Source: Calonectria ilicicola (taxonomy: Eukaryota; Ascomycota; Sordariomycetes; Hypocreales; Nectriaceae). From it: a stretch of 64,000 nucleotides of DNA. A program made the position numbers and the translations under genes. Positions 34,534 through 49,027 of the stretch are shown piece after piece. The stretch spans positions 1,860,001 to 1,924,000 of the forward strand of contig CP085831.1 in the NCBI GenBank assembly GCA_020809705.1. The letters are read 5' to 3'. The notes under the pieces were generated by a model. That model saw only the letters and a program-made list of their open reading frames with translations. It had not been told where the DNA came from and did not search any database. Within the stretch, counting starts at the first letter, position 1, and each line of letters starts with the position of its first letter.

Positions 34534-37500
34534 TATACCAGTCCACCAATAAAGTATTATATTCATCCACCCTCTTCTTACTTATTATAATATAAAGAAT
34601 ACTATATAAAATTATATACCAATTTACTAATTAATATTATTATTATACTAATATTCCAATCTAATATTATATTCTACTACCTTCTTTATATTATAATATT
34701 TTTAATATTTATATATATCTCCTTCTACCCTTCTTTATTATAATAATATATAAATAAGTTAAGATTTACTACCTTAATTATCTATTTATTATATTATTTA
34801 TTTTAAGAACCAGTTTTTAATATAATAGCCTTAGTGTAAATTTATTATAATTATAAAAAAAGCAATATTAGCTTATCTTTATATAAAGTAATTAATTTGT
34901 GATTATATGAGTAAGGGTTGGAGCTCTTAGCTTGATAACCTTAACACCATTTGGCAATGTAGTTAATATTATTAAGAATGCTTAGTATTAATGAATAAAA
35001 AGTAATTATACTTAGTCCTTGATGTTGATTAATTAGTCCTATTATATTAATATATGATTAGGTAAATATAATGGTTTATTATAAAAAAGTATTAGGTGGG
35101 TTTTAGTAATGTTATATTTTGTTTATATATTAAATATAGATTATATAGTGGTATAAGTTATGAAACTGTTGGCTAAAGCTCTTTTTATTAAATTTAAATA
35201 TAAATCATATTTATTATAGGTGCTGTGTATCTGTGTAATCATCTTATAGACTTATTTTATTATTTTTATATTTATTTATTTAATTTTTTTATTAATAATT
35301 ATAATATTATATTTATTGCTTCTTTACCTATTTCTTAACTTAATCTTTGCTAGCTTTAATATATTATATTATTTATAAATTCTACCTTAAATTCTACCTT
35401 AACTTCTATCTCTACTACTACTATATCCTTATATAAGCCTTATAATAATTAGAAAGATCTTAGTAATAATATAATTATATTCTTTTTTAATTAATTAGAT
35501 ATACTAACCTGCTTTATATTATTAAAATAATATCTTTTAAAAAGCCTTAATATTAAAGTTATTATTAAAGTTTTTCTTATACCTCTTCCTTTTATAATCT
35601 TACCTAAGTACTTCTTACTATACCCCTACAATCACCAGATCCTTAATCTAGTCCTAATTTATTTTAATATTAATATCTTTATTTATAATTAATAGATTAT
35701 TGAATTATAGTAAGAGAGCTAGTGGTTCTACTTTATTAGTAAGGTATATCCTTATATACTATAATAGGTTATATAAGAATCTAATATTTTTTTAGATAAA
35801 GATAATAATAGAGAAGTGTATAAGGCTCTAGTTGTTCTTATCTATAATTATAGATACTAACTATAAGTAATTTTACCTTAGCTTCTTATTTTAGCCTTTA
35901 GCTATTATACTAATCATTAATATAAATTTTAAGTAGAACTAGTGTAAGAGTTCTTTTAAATTATAAGAACTTTTTACTTATTTTATTATTTATTTTATTT
36001 ACTAGGCAAGTTATTAGGATAAATTAAATTTACTTAATTAAAGACTTTATTCTACTATTTAATAATATATAGCTTAAATATTACACGTTTATCTAATACT
36101 ATATTTATATTATTCCAAGTAAACCAATAAAAAGTCTATTTAAAGGCTTTTACCTCTTTTAAATATTTATCTTATTTCCTATCTATATTTTATTATTCTC
36201 TTTTTTTATAAGAAGATAGTAAAAAGAAAGAAAATATAATTTATTCTTAATATTCCTTTTATTTATATAAATAAAGTAATTAACTTATTTAATTATTATT
36301 TTATAATTAATCCTCCCTTTAATAAAAAAGATTATATTTTTATTATTATATTTAATTCTTAGATATTCTTAGATAAAAGTATACTATCTATATCTAAATC
36401 TAATATAATATCTCCTATTAAATTATAATCTAATTTTATAATTATAAGATCTATATTTAAGTCTTTAACTAAGAAATCTTTATAAATAAAACAATTAATA
36501 GAATTATTTTAAGTAAAGTTATCCTAATTAGGCTTATTTTAATAGAAGCTATCTTAAGTAAGCTTATTATTTTCGCAGTGGTCTAGGGTATGTTGGTGGA
36601 TCTTGGTCACAGGATAAGGGATTTGGTCCATAAAAGAAAGATCTACCCTCAAGTTGATAGAGAAATCAAGCATCTTTAGCCCATTCTTTCATTTTTTAAG
36701 AGCTTCTATAAGGCAGATCAAACCGACCTAAGACTCTTGATCTATATTATATTGTTTTATTTTTAAGGGATATACCTTTAGTAAATTATTATTTTTAAGG
36801 ATTGTATCCTTATCCAAATACTTTATTTTTTTATTATTCTATCTAATAATAAAGCCTCTGATTAGAGGCTTTATAATTATTTAACCTTGTCAAATTGTTA
36901 CTTTTTCTTAAAATACTATATTATAGACGGACGGCTGTGGGTAGTGTGGTGTTTTTATGTGGTTCCCTTCCCCGCCGCGAAATTATAAATCAAATTATAT
37001 TAGATTATAATCTTATTATAAATAATTATATTAGAACAAACTACTACTATATCTTAATATAAAAGACTTACAGCCTTATCTCAATCACTATAATAACTAA
37101 GCCTAAGTAACCCAGCATCTAAGAAGTTTAAAAGATCTAATACAACTATTATAGTATCTTAAGTCATCTTAGAATCACTAATATTGTTATTAATTAAAAT
37201 AAAATCTTATAAAGAGACTATTGAGAAAAAAGGTAAGATAAAAAATAAAAAGTGCTCTTAATTGCCTAATATATTTACTATAATCTAATCCTTAATTTAT
37301 AATAATATAAAATTATTAATTATAAAGTTAGATAGTAAAAAGAAGAAGTATCTAATTAAGAAATTTTAATTTATTTAATATAATAATATTTTATATATTA
37401 ATTTAAATTATTATTTATATTTAACTATATAATAAATTAAAAAGAAATTAATAATATTACTCTTTTATTCTTACTTTATATTAAAATTTACCTATATATT

Positions 37501-37738
37501 ATAATAATCTAATTTTACTTATTTATATAAATAAATTATTTATTATTACCCTATTTATAATATCTTTATTCCTAAAATCTTCTTATTCCTAAAACCATAC
37601 CACTTACTTTATTAACTATATTAATTACATAAACCCAACATCATATATATACCCATACAAATCCAATTAATAACATCTACAACTATACCTACAAAAAACA
37701 GAGCTAATACAGCTTGCCCAGTTCAAGTTGCAAGCATC
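34534..37738. other. AT-rich degraded DNA, no domain recognised
   Basis: Mostly AT-rich. Slightly less mutated patches lie near 36,560-36,720 and 36,930-36,980. I see no protein motif or repeat terminus. Confidence 0.5.
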
Positions 37739-37838
37739 ATACCGAAAGACTACTACACGCAAGGGAGCCGCCAACCTGCCCGCCTGCCCGCCCTTCTGAG
37801 CTTCCAGCTTCTAACCGGCGGACGTGCGCCTTCCCCTG
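37739..37838. repeat. GC-rich repeat unit, copy A
   Basis: Starts TACCGAAAGACTAC, passes CAAGGGAGCCGCCAA and GCTTCCAGCTTCTAACC, and ends GGCGGACGTGCGCC then TTCCCCTG. Related copies are at 49,548-49,640, 50,048-50,152 and 50,441-50,549. Confidence 0.75.
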
Positions 37839-37939
37839 TCTTATGCTGCCTGCCCCTTGACCCCTCGTCTCTGATTGGTGGCACGAATGTGCACAGTTCA
37901 TTAGCCAGGTTTCTCTTCCTTCTAGGCCTTTGGTTGGTA

Positions 37940-38110
37940 GTACGATGTGTCTTTCGGTCACGAAAGATGGTCTTAATCCTGCCAAAAATCTACACTCAAA
38001 AAAACGAACACTTACATCCCTAATCCCTGTCGCTGGCTTTCCGATTAGTGGATTAATAATTACCTGATTAGTAAGCAGTTTATAATCTTCTACTAGACCG
38101 GATTAATCTA
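37940..38110. repeat. Diverged copy of the hairpin/terminus repeat
   Basis: TCTTTCGGTCACGAAAGA forms an imperfect palindrome. It is followed by AAAATCTACACTCAAAAA, CATCCCTAATCCCTGTCGCTG and a segment with CTGATTAGTAAGCAG, parallel to 24,786-24,920 and 49,664-49,800. Confidence 0.65.
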
Positions 38111-38869
38111 AAAAATCTGCCCTTCAAGGTTTATTTTTTTCTTCTTTGCTTGGACTTTGGCCTTGAAATAGCACTAGGTCTTGTTTTTCTTATTGGTGGC
38201 GGGATGTTTTATGAATTTTATTTATATATGTTTATTTTTATTAGGTAAGGGTTTAGCTGTTAGAAGCCGATGAGGGCTGTTGGAAGTTGCGCTAAGAGTA
38301 TATGAATATGGCTGCTACCGCTACAGCCGCCTAACTGTTGAAGGTAAGGCCGTTAATTAGAAGCCAGGGTCTTTTAATAATTACATTACCTGCCTAGGTG
38401 TCCGATAGCCTAGTTATGGTTTTAACCAAGCATAACTAGTTACTCTATATGCCTAATAAAATATAAGGATAATCTATTATAAAAGTAGGCTCTTTATATC
38501 TACTATTTGCCTTATTACTATAATCTACTTATAATATATTCTTATTAGATATTATAAAAGATAACTATTTAATAAAAGTAATATAACTAAGTTATTAAAC
38601 TTATGCTAAGTATTCTATAGTAGGCTGTAATTTTTATTATAATATTATAAAATAAAATATATATATTTTTTAAAATAATATATTCTTTCTTAGAATAAAT
38701 TAAGTAAATATAGAATTATTTATAATTATATTATAATTATTATTATTATTTATAATTATTAATTATAATTTAATACCTTTTAATACTATTTATAATAATA
38801 AGATTATTAAACCACTTATAATTTCTAAACCCTATTATATCTACCCCTTTAATATATAAGTAACTATCC
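38111..38869. other. Mildly mutated flank upstream of the NLR relic
   Basis: Normal composition until about 38,450, then rising AT content. It probably holds the former promoter of the NLR pseudogene. No element recognised. Confidence 0.4.
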
Positions 38870-41690
38870 TTATATAAGTATACTATTAGCTAGATTAATA
38901 TACTGCCTATTAAATATATTATAATTACCAAGATACTTAATAAGAAGTATAAATCCTTACCTTTTAAAATAATAATATAATCTTATATACACTAGGCTAA
39001 ATTTATAACTATAATATTATAATTGCCTATCTATTTGCTAGTATAATTAGTATTACCTCTATTATAATTATTATAATATGCTTAATAGATTATTTCTATA
39101 ATATTAGAATTAATCTTATAGTTGGTATTAGTAGTAGCATTCTATTTAAAGTTAATATCCACTTAGGCAATATAGTAGTTAATTAACTAGGCAATAGTTA
39201 TAGCAGTATGATATAGTATAATATAAGGAAGCAACTGCCTGACAGCAGATTTGAGCAGACTAGCTACCTTAATAAACCATTAAGTTTATTATTAAGTATA
39301 ATTGCCTAGGTATAATTAAATTACTTTTAAATATAAAGTATATTTATAAGCTATCTCTTTAAGCTTAAATAAAACCTAGTATTCTAGTAGAAGGAAATAG
39401 GCCTAGATTGATTATTTTAATTAATATACTAGTATAAGAGTGGCCTAAGTTATATAGAATATAATTAATAGTAGTTAGTCCAAAGAGATCCTTACTTTTA
39501 ATATAAAATAATATAGATTTATTATAATAATATTATATTAGTTAATTTATTTATAAAAAATAGTATTAAGTATAATAATATTTATTAAAGCCTTAATAAT
39601 AATATTCTTTATTTTAAAATAAAGGTAGCTAGCCTAATAAATAACTTCCTTTACCTTATGGTATATGGTATTTATAATTATATAGATTTTTATAAAAATA
39701 AGATATAGTAGCTATATATGGCTATAGTAATAGTAGCATATATAAAAGAGATCCTATTAGTTATTCCACCAAGGGATATAATAAACCTAGATCTAATAAA
39801 AGGTAAGCTAAATCTTATATATAGTATAAAATAATAATATAATAAATATTAATTAAATAATAAATATTTTTAATAGTACTATTTATAGTACTATTTTCTA
39901 GAAATCGATTATTTACTAGCTAAAATAGTATCCTTATATATCTCTATTAATGCTTTAAGGATCTAGAACAATATCCCTATATTACTATTCGTGGCCTAAG
40001 AGGTAGTAAGAAAACTACTATTATTATTAAACTTATATATTAAATTTAATATATCTATCCCTATTATATAATATACTAGATCTCTTTATTTATAATAAAC
40101 TAATTCTAGGAATTATACTAGAAAATCGCCAAATACTTATAGATTCCTAATACTAATAATCTAAAGAAAGATATACTTAAGCTAATTTATAAAAAGCTAA
40201 GTAAACTAGAATAAGAGAAATAATTAATAATTATTAATAATATAAATAATAAAAGTATTCTATTTATTATAATTAATAATTATTATTTATATAATTATCT
40301 TTCTAATAATTAATATAGATTAGTACTTTTTACTATATATAATCTTAATATTATTATTGATTTTATATAGAATAATATTTATAATTTAAAAAAGATAAAG
40401 CTTAATAAAGTAATAGATTTAATATAACATTCTTTAGATTCTTTATTAAAAGAAAAAATACTTTATTTAGAAAATACTATAAACAAGTTTTTAATCTTAT
40501 TAATCTATCTACCTTTAGTTATTATTTAAATACTTACTTTTATAAGAAAGAATAATTATTCTTTAAAGAAATATAATAAGCTTTTTTAAAAACCTATTAA
40601 TCTATAATTAAATTATTATAAATAGATTTCTAAGATCTAACCTATATAAAGGAATTATATAATATTATAATTATAATATAATAGATCTCTTTTAAATAGA
40701 TTTAGAAAAAGAACTAACTTATTATTAAGTATCTTTCCTTTATAATATATATTATATTATAGAAGATCCTATAAATATTCTTTCCTTTTATATAATCTTA
40801 AATTAAGTAAATATAAGCTATTAGTATACTTATAGATTATACTTTTTAAGTAATTAAAAAGAGGAAGGCTTTTATAATATATATATCTTTATCTATTATA
40901 TTATATAGGACTAATTAAGAATAAATAAGAAATAGATCTAGATTATTAAAGAGATTATTAAATATTTAATAAAATTGATCTTAGCTAGTAAGTATAAAAA
41001 ATTTAAATAATATCCTTAATATATTTTTTATAATTTATATATAATAAATATTAAAGAAATATATAAGAAGAAAAGGATAATTAACCTATTATATAATATT
41101 AGCTACTACTATTATTAGCTTAAAGATTATAATAATATTATTTTAATATATTAAAAGGTATTTAAATAAAGGGAAGAAATAATTAGGTTAAGACAAGAAG
41201 CTATATTAAGAAGTATAAATAGTTTAAGAAGGGTATTAAATAATTAAAGGAACTATAATAAAGTAGTTAAAATATATAAAGAGGCATTAGACTTAAGAAT
41301 AGAGGTTCTTGGGCTTAAATATCCTAATATAAGGATCAGTATGACTAACCTTGTATTAATATACAGGAACTAAGGCTGATAGGAAGAGGTAGAGAAGCTA
41401 GACATGTAAGTGATAGAGACTTATAAGATTAAGCTAGGAGCCGACTATCTAGATATATTGACTAGTATAGCCAATCTTACATCAATATATAAGAACTAAG
41501 GCCAATGGGAAGAGGTAGAGAAGCTATTTGTACAAGTGATAGAGACTTATAAGACTAAGCTAGGAGCTGACTATCCAGATATATTAACTAGTATAAATAA
41601 CCTAGTTTTTACTTAGAATAACTAAGACTGCTATAAAGAAGCACTAGTATTAATAAAATCTTATATCTAGGCTTAATAATAAGTTTTTAA
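38870..41690 (+). pseudogene. PNP-NB-ARC-TPR NOD-like receptor, RIP-degraded
   Basis: The plus strand preserves the order of a fungal NLR despite many stops. (a) A nucleoside-phosphorylase domain at 38,870-39,790: LPIKYIIITKIL, SYTLG, RINLIVGI, LGNIVVN, RKQLPDSRFEQTSYLNKP and INNFLYLMVYGIYNYIDF. (b) An NB-ARC/NACHT domain from about 39,890: P-loop RGLRGSKKTT (about 39,989-40,022, two Gly lost to Arg/Lys) and Walker-B-like LIIINNINN (about 40,220-40,250). (c) Kinesin-light-chain-type TPRs at about 41,230-41,690: YKEALDLRIEVLGLKYP and EEVEKLFVQVIETYKTKLGA with ADYPDILTSINNL. Such receptors control non-self recognition and programmed cell death in fungi. The flanks at about 38.1-38.45 and 42.05-42.5 kb are far less mutated, so the mutated unit is about 3.5 kb, the size of a duplicated gene. 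An active paralogue elsewhere is likely. Confidence 0.85.
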
Positions 41691-42521
41691 TATATATTAT
41701 TTAAATATAGTATTATTATTATATATTTTAAAAGAGTAAAGATCTTTTAAATAGTAATTAAAGTACTATAGAAATTCAGAAAGTAAATAGTTTAAAAGAG
41801 TTAATACTATTATATTTAATTATAATTAAACTCTCACTATAAAACACCTAAATATAAATAATCCTAAAAAAAGTAATTCTCTTAGAACCCTATAATTAAG
41901 GTATTAAAAACTACTTTAATAGTACCTTTAGCATAACTCTAGATCTTATTATAATTTATAATAAATATAAATAAATACAAATAACCCTAAAGCTAAATTA
42001 AACTATTAAAATACCTCTATTACTATCAGTTAGAATAAAGCATTCTAATAATATCACACCAAGAACAAGTAAAGCCTATAAGCCCAAGGAACATACTACA
42101 AACATAAAGCTCCCACAAGGCCAAAGAAATCTATACCATAATCCTGCTCAAGCGGATTATTCAAGCGGATAGCTCAGGAAGCCGTTGGTGGCAAAAAAAG
42201 GGTGAAGAGATTCTAAGATCAGTAAGAGCAAAAATAGTAGCAAAGATAAAAGCTTGCCGGCAGGAGCTATTTAAACATGAGAATGATTCATAGCCTTTTT
42301 CGCAGCTATTATTTGACACGACTAGGGAATTTAATCACAGGGTTCTCCTTAAAATGATATATATAAGGCTAAAAGATCAATTCTTCTTCCCAACTTCTTT
42401 CCTTGCCTCCCTAGAACTAAATACACTTGATTAGAGCACTATTTTTATAACGGTCTGGTCAATTCCCAACTTGATGAACCAATCAGAATGAAGGGTTTAT
42501 TGTTGGCAGGATGGTTAGGTG
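41691..42521. other. Downstream flank of NLR relic
   Basis: AT-rich until about 42,040, then nearly normal composition to the start of the left gypsy LTR. No gene recognised. Confidence 0.45.
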
Positions 42522-42835
42522 TGTTATAGTAAATAGAGTAATGGGAGTGTTATATTAGGTAATAGTTAATTGTAATTAAGGTAATTAAATTATATTAAAA
42601 GTTAATTAATTCTATTTCTTATAGTAGGATCTAATCTATCTATATATTACTATCTTATTTTAGTGTATATAGTGTATTTAGTGTATTAGATATAATATCT
42701 TTTATACTTATTATAATAATTACTTTTATTGCTTTTTATTTAATTAATTATATATAATTATAAGATAGCTAGTTTTTTATAGGGTATGGCATTCTATTAT
42801 CCTAGACTACCCTAAGTATAATATAGATTATAATA
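42522..42835 (-). repeat. Left LTR (3' LTR) of the gypsy element
   Basis: 314 bp, starting TGTTATAGTAAATAGAG on the plus strand. The outer end is almost unmutated, while the inner end is heavily changed (GATTATAATA where the other copy has GGTCGTAACA). Changes are mostly C-to-T. Confidence 0.88.
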
Positions 42836-44579
42836 TAATATCTTTTTTTTATTAATCTTATTCTTAAGGCTAGTATAATAGATTGTAATAGTTTTTTTAT
42901 ATATATTATTTAAATTTAAATTTATAATTATTTTATTATATTAATATTATATTAGGTAAAATAGTAAAAGTATCTTCTATTTATAAGAATTATAAAATCA
43001 AAGATCTTATTAATTATATTAATCTTTTTAAAATATCTATTATAGCTTATATACACTATATAAGTACTAGCCTTTCCTATATAGTAGGTAAAGGTTCAAC
43101 TTATTATTCCAAATATATCTAGAGTTATAAAAGTTATAATTATATAGATATAGAGAGTGCAACTTATATATATTTTTTATTATTTCTTATTTAATTAACT
43201 TAATATATTAATAATAATAATTCTTTATATTATTAAAGAAAAGAAAAAGTTATATTAATAATATTTAAAAATATAAAGTAAATTAAACTTATTATATACT
43301 TCTTTAAAAACTTCTTAAAAGATCATCTTAAAGACCTAATCTTAAATAATAGTAATATTTATTAAATTAAAGTGCCTAAAGAAGTTAGAGGATAATCTAG
43401 AAGAGCAGGGTATTAAAGCGGTGGAGGTAGTAGAGGCTAAGATTATAGTAGAGGAAGGCCTTCCTTTGGAGGTGGTATTAGTGTTGTATATTATTAATAT
43501 TAATCTCTCTTTCTTACTTATTAAAAGAATACTTTTAATATTTTTAAATAATATATAAGGTATTTAATAGATTTTTAGATTATTTTTTTATAATCTTTTT
43601 ATTTAATTTTAAATTTTTTATCTTCCTTTTTTCTTTATAATATTTTCTTAATTTTCTATTGGTTTTTTAGGTTTTCTATTTGGGGTTTATATTTAGGTCC
43701 TGTATCTATCTAAATACCATTGCCTAGTTCTAGTAATAAAATATAGAAGATAGAGTGAACCTTGATATTATCTAGGAGGTTGAGCTTGTAGTTGTTTTTT
43801 GATATTTTTTTTAATTGGGTATAGTTTAATCTATATAAAGTTAATTTTTTTATTTTATTTTTTTATTATAAGGTTTTTTATTGCTAGGTAGATTATATCT
43901 TCTTTTAAAAAGGATAATCTTTTTAGCCTTTTTAGATTATAATGTCTTTTTATTATATTATAAATAAACTTAAGTTCTATCTTTATTTCTTTATATAATT
44001 TTCTTAGATTATCTAACTTAATTATAGCTTTTACTTAAATTATACCTTTTAAAAGGGTTTAATAAGTGTTTAATGTAAAGCTAAAATTAGCTTTTGCTAG
44101 TATTATTTTAATATTATGATTATAGGATGTATTATATACTAATTATATAATAGGTAACTTTTTTACTTAATCAATTTACTTATAATTAATATAATATTAT
44201 AGATATTACTTAATTTCCTAATTTTAGTATTTGGTTTACCTATTTATTTAGAGGTAGAAGGCTATACTTAGCTTATAATTTAATCCTATTAAGAATATTA
44301 GGCTTTACTAAAACTTAGATATAAATAGTTATTTTTTATTTAAAATGATTTTAGTTAATAATCTATATATAATAATTATATATTAAAAGAAAAGATAAAT
44401 AAATTATTCTTCTTTTATTACTTTATTATAAAGGAGATAATATATTACTTTTATAAAATAATTAATAATAATAAAAATACTATTATAATATACTTTTATA
44501 ATAGGGTCTACTAATAAGAGAAGGTTGGTAATAAAGTTTATTATAATTGAGTTCTATGGTTATTATATGATAGGGGATG

Positions 44580-44790
44580 GTTATAATAATCTGTATAGTT
44601 TGTATTTTGGTTTTTTAAAGTATTAATATAGGCTATATTTTTTATATACTTATTTAACTTTCTTTTTTATCTTATTAAAAAAAATATCTATTTAACTTAT
44701 TTAAAGGTTTTATTAATACCTTTATGGCTATATAAAGGATATTTATAAATATCCTTTATTAACTTTATTTAATATTCTTTTAGTATTTGT
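44580..44790 (-). pseudogene. Gypsy integrase N-terminal remnant
   Basis: The minus strand reads LIKDIYKYPLYSHKGINKTF, then NKYIKNIAYINTLKNQN. This matches the HHCC zinc-binding region of retroviral-type integrases (H-x-x-P-x-x-G-H-x-G-x-x-K-T), with the first His changed to Tyr and the two Cys of the later CxxC changed. Confidence 0.75.
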
Positions 44791-45589
44791 AGGTAATTTG
44801 TTTTTTCTTTTTCTAAAAGTATTAGATTATATTCTTCAATTTTTCTTAATAGTAGATTACCTTATTCTACTTATTATATTAGTATCTTTATAATAGTGGT
44901 TCTGGTTGCATATGGTAATCCTCTTATTCTTATAATGGCAATTATTTTCTTTATTTTTATTATTATTTTACTAATTAGGGCTTATTTTAATCCTCTATTA
45001 GTATTATAGATTAATAGTTTTTCTTATATTTTTGGTTTTTTTATATTATAGTTGGGTTAGTGGTTGATTGTATTAGTATAGCTATTCTTAGTTTCTTTAA
45101 TATAAATAATTTAATAGTTAAATTTAAATAAATATTTTATATATTATAATTACTTTCTATTAAATTTTTAAATAATTATAAAGTAAGTAATATTTTTATA
45201 ATTAATATATATTATAATTTTATAATTACTTTCTAAAAGATATTATTAGAATTCTTTAAAAGTATTAATAATAATAAAGAATTCTTTATTATAAATAAAG
45301 TAATTTAGCTTAGGGCTATATAGCTTATATAAGTAGAATGCTATAGAATATAGATTTCCTTATTTATCTTATTATCCGATCTAGGCCTTTAAAATAAAGT
45401 TCAATATATTGGTTTCTAGTTTTATAGGCTTATTAGGGTTAAATATTATAAGGATAGGTTCTTTTAAAATAATATTTCTTATAGTTTTAAATAATTATTA
45501 TATTTTATTTTTCTATTAAAAGGTAATTTCTTTTTAGTTAGTTCTATTATACTTAAGGTAATTTTATTAAATCCTTTAATAAATCTTTA

Positions 45590-45990
45590 GTAATAGTTAG
45601 TAAATCCTAGGAAGGCTTATACTTTCTTTATATTAGTAGATTCCTTCTAGTCTTTTATTATAATAACTTTCTTTAGGTCTATGTGAATTTTATTAGGGCT
45701 AATAATATATCTTAGAAATTCTACTTCTTAAGTGTGGAACTTGCTTTTTTCTAATTTAATTAGGAGTTTGATATTTTGGAGGGCTTTTAAGATCTTATAA
45801 ATATATTCTTTATATTCTTCTTTATTTTTAAAGAAGATAAGAATATTATTTAGATAATAGATAATAAAGATATTTAAGTGTTCTTATAATATATTAGTTA
45901 TTATTTATTGGAATAATGTTAGTATATTTATAAGTCTAAAAGATATAATTAAGTATTTAAATAATTTAAATTTTATTTAAAAAGTAGTTT
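45590..45990 (-). pseudogene. Gypsy reverse transcriptase remnant
   Basis: The minus strand gives KTTF then TKF-LF-YL (palm region), INILTLFQ, and IFIIYYLNNILIFFKNKEEY. In the last of these the YLDD catalytic box reads YLNN (both Asp to Asn by G-to-A). It continues KILKALQNIKLLIKLEKSKF and EVEFLRYIISPNKIHIDLKK, typical of Ty3/gypsy RT. Confidence 0.85.
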
Positions 45991-48009
45991 TTTATTTATA
46001 TCTTTTTTTAATATAAATAAAATTATATACTTTTTTAAAATTTAATATAATAAAGATATTAGCTTTATAAAGGTAATTTTTTATTTTATTAATTAATAAT
46101 AGTAAAGTATAATCTTTAATAATAATATTATTAAATTATTAATAGTTTATAATAAGGTATAGCTTTTTATTTTTTTTAAGTATAAATATAATAAAATAAT
46201 TAGCTTTAAAGTTTAAAATATAGATATATCCCTTTTTAAGTATATCTTAGATATATTCCTTTAAAATATTAAGCTTAATTTAATTAAGATTATAAATAAA
46301 GTAAAATTAGATATTAGATCTATCTTTAAGGACGATTTTATAATCCTATTAGCTAAACTTAGGTAGTTTAGTATTTAGTTCTTCTATAAAGAGCTTTTTA
46401 TAGATTTAGTATTATAAAAGTACTTTACATAATCTATCTATTTCTACTTTAACCTTTATTTCTTTAAGGCTTTTATTAATTTATTAGAACTATATTTTAA
46501 GGCAAATAATTATTTATTATTTTTATTTTTTTTAATTATTTTTATATTTATATTTTATTCCTTTAGGTAATAAAGATTCTCTTTTACTTATATCTTTTAC
46601 TTAATTAGGGCTAGAAGTTTAAGATCTTTTATTATATTTTATAAAAATATCACTAGCTATATTATACTCCTTAGATATTTATATCTAGCTAATATACTAG
46701 TAGATATTAGGGTTATATTAATATAATTATAAGTACTTTAAAACTAGATTATATTATCTAATATTAATAATATTAAAGGTTATTTTTTAATTCTTTTCTT
46801 TAATAAAGACTTTTAAATAATTAATCTTCTTATTTATAATATTATTATTATAATTAAAAGAGATTCCTTTTATATTAATAATTTTATATAAATTAACTTT
46901 TATTATTTATAGTAATTAAAATTAATTAATTATTTAAGAATTAATATAGTTTTATTTAGCTTTACTATTTACTATAATATTATATTACTTCCCTTTAATC
47001 TTTACTTTTATTTCTAATTATTATTAAAATTACTTTTTAATTATAAAGTATAAAGCTTTTTTAAGAAGTTCTTTTAATAACTTTAAAGATTATTACCTTA
47101 GCCACTTCTACTACTTTTCTACAAAGAGCTTTATTTATTTTTTAATTTTATTTAATACTAAGCTATTACTTTATTTATTATATAAATATTATATTTAGGA
47201 TCTTAACATTTATTCTAAAGTAACTTACTATAATCAAGGAACTTAAGCTTACTTAGTTCTAATATAATGAACTAATAGTAAGGATTTTTTCCTATTACTT
47301 TATATTAGTTGAAGTATCTTTTATAGGTATAGTAGATAATTATATCTTCTACCCTAATAGGAAAGTATATTATATATTACTTTTATTTTATATACTAAAG
47401 GTAATTATAGTTATAGTAGCTTATTTATAAAATATTTTTATATTTCTTATATATTATATTTAATCTAAGATTATCCTCCTTATATTAGATAGGTTAGGGA
47501 TTACTATTTTCTAGTTGCTATTTACTTTATATAAGTAGGAAGACTTTATCTCTATTTTATAAGGATTCTTTAATTTATTAAGCTATTCTTTTAATATTAG
47601 TTATTTATTTCCTATTTCTATTTTTATTATAAATATAGGTATTCTACTATATTAGTGCTTTATTAGTATATATATTTAGAATGGATATAAGGATTTCTAT
47701 CTTCTTAGCTTATTTTAATCATTTGTGGGGAAGGTAGGACTAGCCTTTTTATTAGGTTAACTATATTTTTTAGATAGCTTTATTAATTTCTTATTATAGG
47801 GTGAGTTTTACCTTACACAACTTATAGTTTTCTATACATTACTTAATTATAGTAATTAGTTTATATTTCTTAATAACAACAAAAATAACTTTTTCTATAA
47901 TATCCTTTTTTCCTTCTAATACTAAGGTCTATTAAATTTTTATAATATTAAATTATTTCTATTCTTCTAGTATAAGTTTAAACTAATTTCCTATTTTCAA
48001 GGAGCAATA

Positions 48010-48060
48010 TTCAAAGGATTTATATTCTTTCTTTCTACAGTTAAAGCAAGTAATCTTATT
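48010..48060 (-). pseudogene. Gag zinc-knuckle remnant
   Basis: The minus strand reads ITCFNCRKKEYKSFEYC. It keeps C-x2-C-x4-Y(H)-x5-C, close to the CCHC knuckle of Gag, with the His changed to Tyr. It lies upstream of RT in the element's sense, as expected. Confidence 0.6.
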
Positions 48061-49027
48061 TTTATTATACCCCTAGATAATACTAAGTTCTATTAGTCTT
48101 AAATAAGTCCTATATATAATATTTTATTATTTATTTTAGATTTTTCCTTTATTTAGGATATATAGGTTTTTATTATCTTGGGCATATTTTTTATATTAGT
48201 TAAATTGTCTTTTATTAATCTTAATAGCACTTTTAATATACTTTAAGAATTTCTTTAATTAATCTTCTTTATAGATTTCATTCTTAACTTTACTTTTTAA
48301 ACCTTTATAATAAAGTTTTATTAATATATTATTATTTTAGGCTATTTATATTATAATTTTTTTAAACTTAATTAAATACTAATTATAGGATTTTATTTAT
48401 TTAAGTTTATATAATTAGTTTATAACTTATTATTTTATATTAATTATACTAAAATTATCTTTAATAATAATTTTAAAATATTCTTAATCTTTAAAAATCT
48501 CTTAAATCTCTTTATTTTAATTAATATTATTCTTATTTTTCAAATAATCTCTTATAATAGATTTAAACTATACTCCTACATCCTCTTAAAGAAGGGTTTT
48601 AGTATATAATACCTAGGCTTTAGGGGTTACAAGTTACATTAAAAAAAGCAAAAATATTCCTTCATTTAGATAAGAAAGAGAACTATATTAGCAGCCTTTT
48701 TTAAAAGAGCTCTAAGACTAAAGGTCTTAGAATTTCATTAATATCTTTACCCTTATTTCTTTTAACCATAGTAGTTCTAGCTTTTTTTATTTTAAATTAT
48801 ACTTATATATCTACAAGTTTCTTCTTAACTTACTATAATTTTATAGTTAATTTAATATTGCTAGAAGGAGTAATAATAGTGAGATTCTTTCTAGATATTA
48901 TTATTACTTAATTATTAATATAAATAATTAATTAAATAAAAGCTTTTAATATATAATAATTTAATTAATTCTTAATTTAATAAATTAATTAAAATAAAAA
49001 GTTTATTATTAATAGAATAATTAAGTA

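Noticed and set aside
37737..37985. Open frame in GC island (minus)
   Set aside because: Made of the GC-rich repeat unit; similar words occur in the island at 49.5 kb, so the openness reflects base composition.
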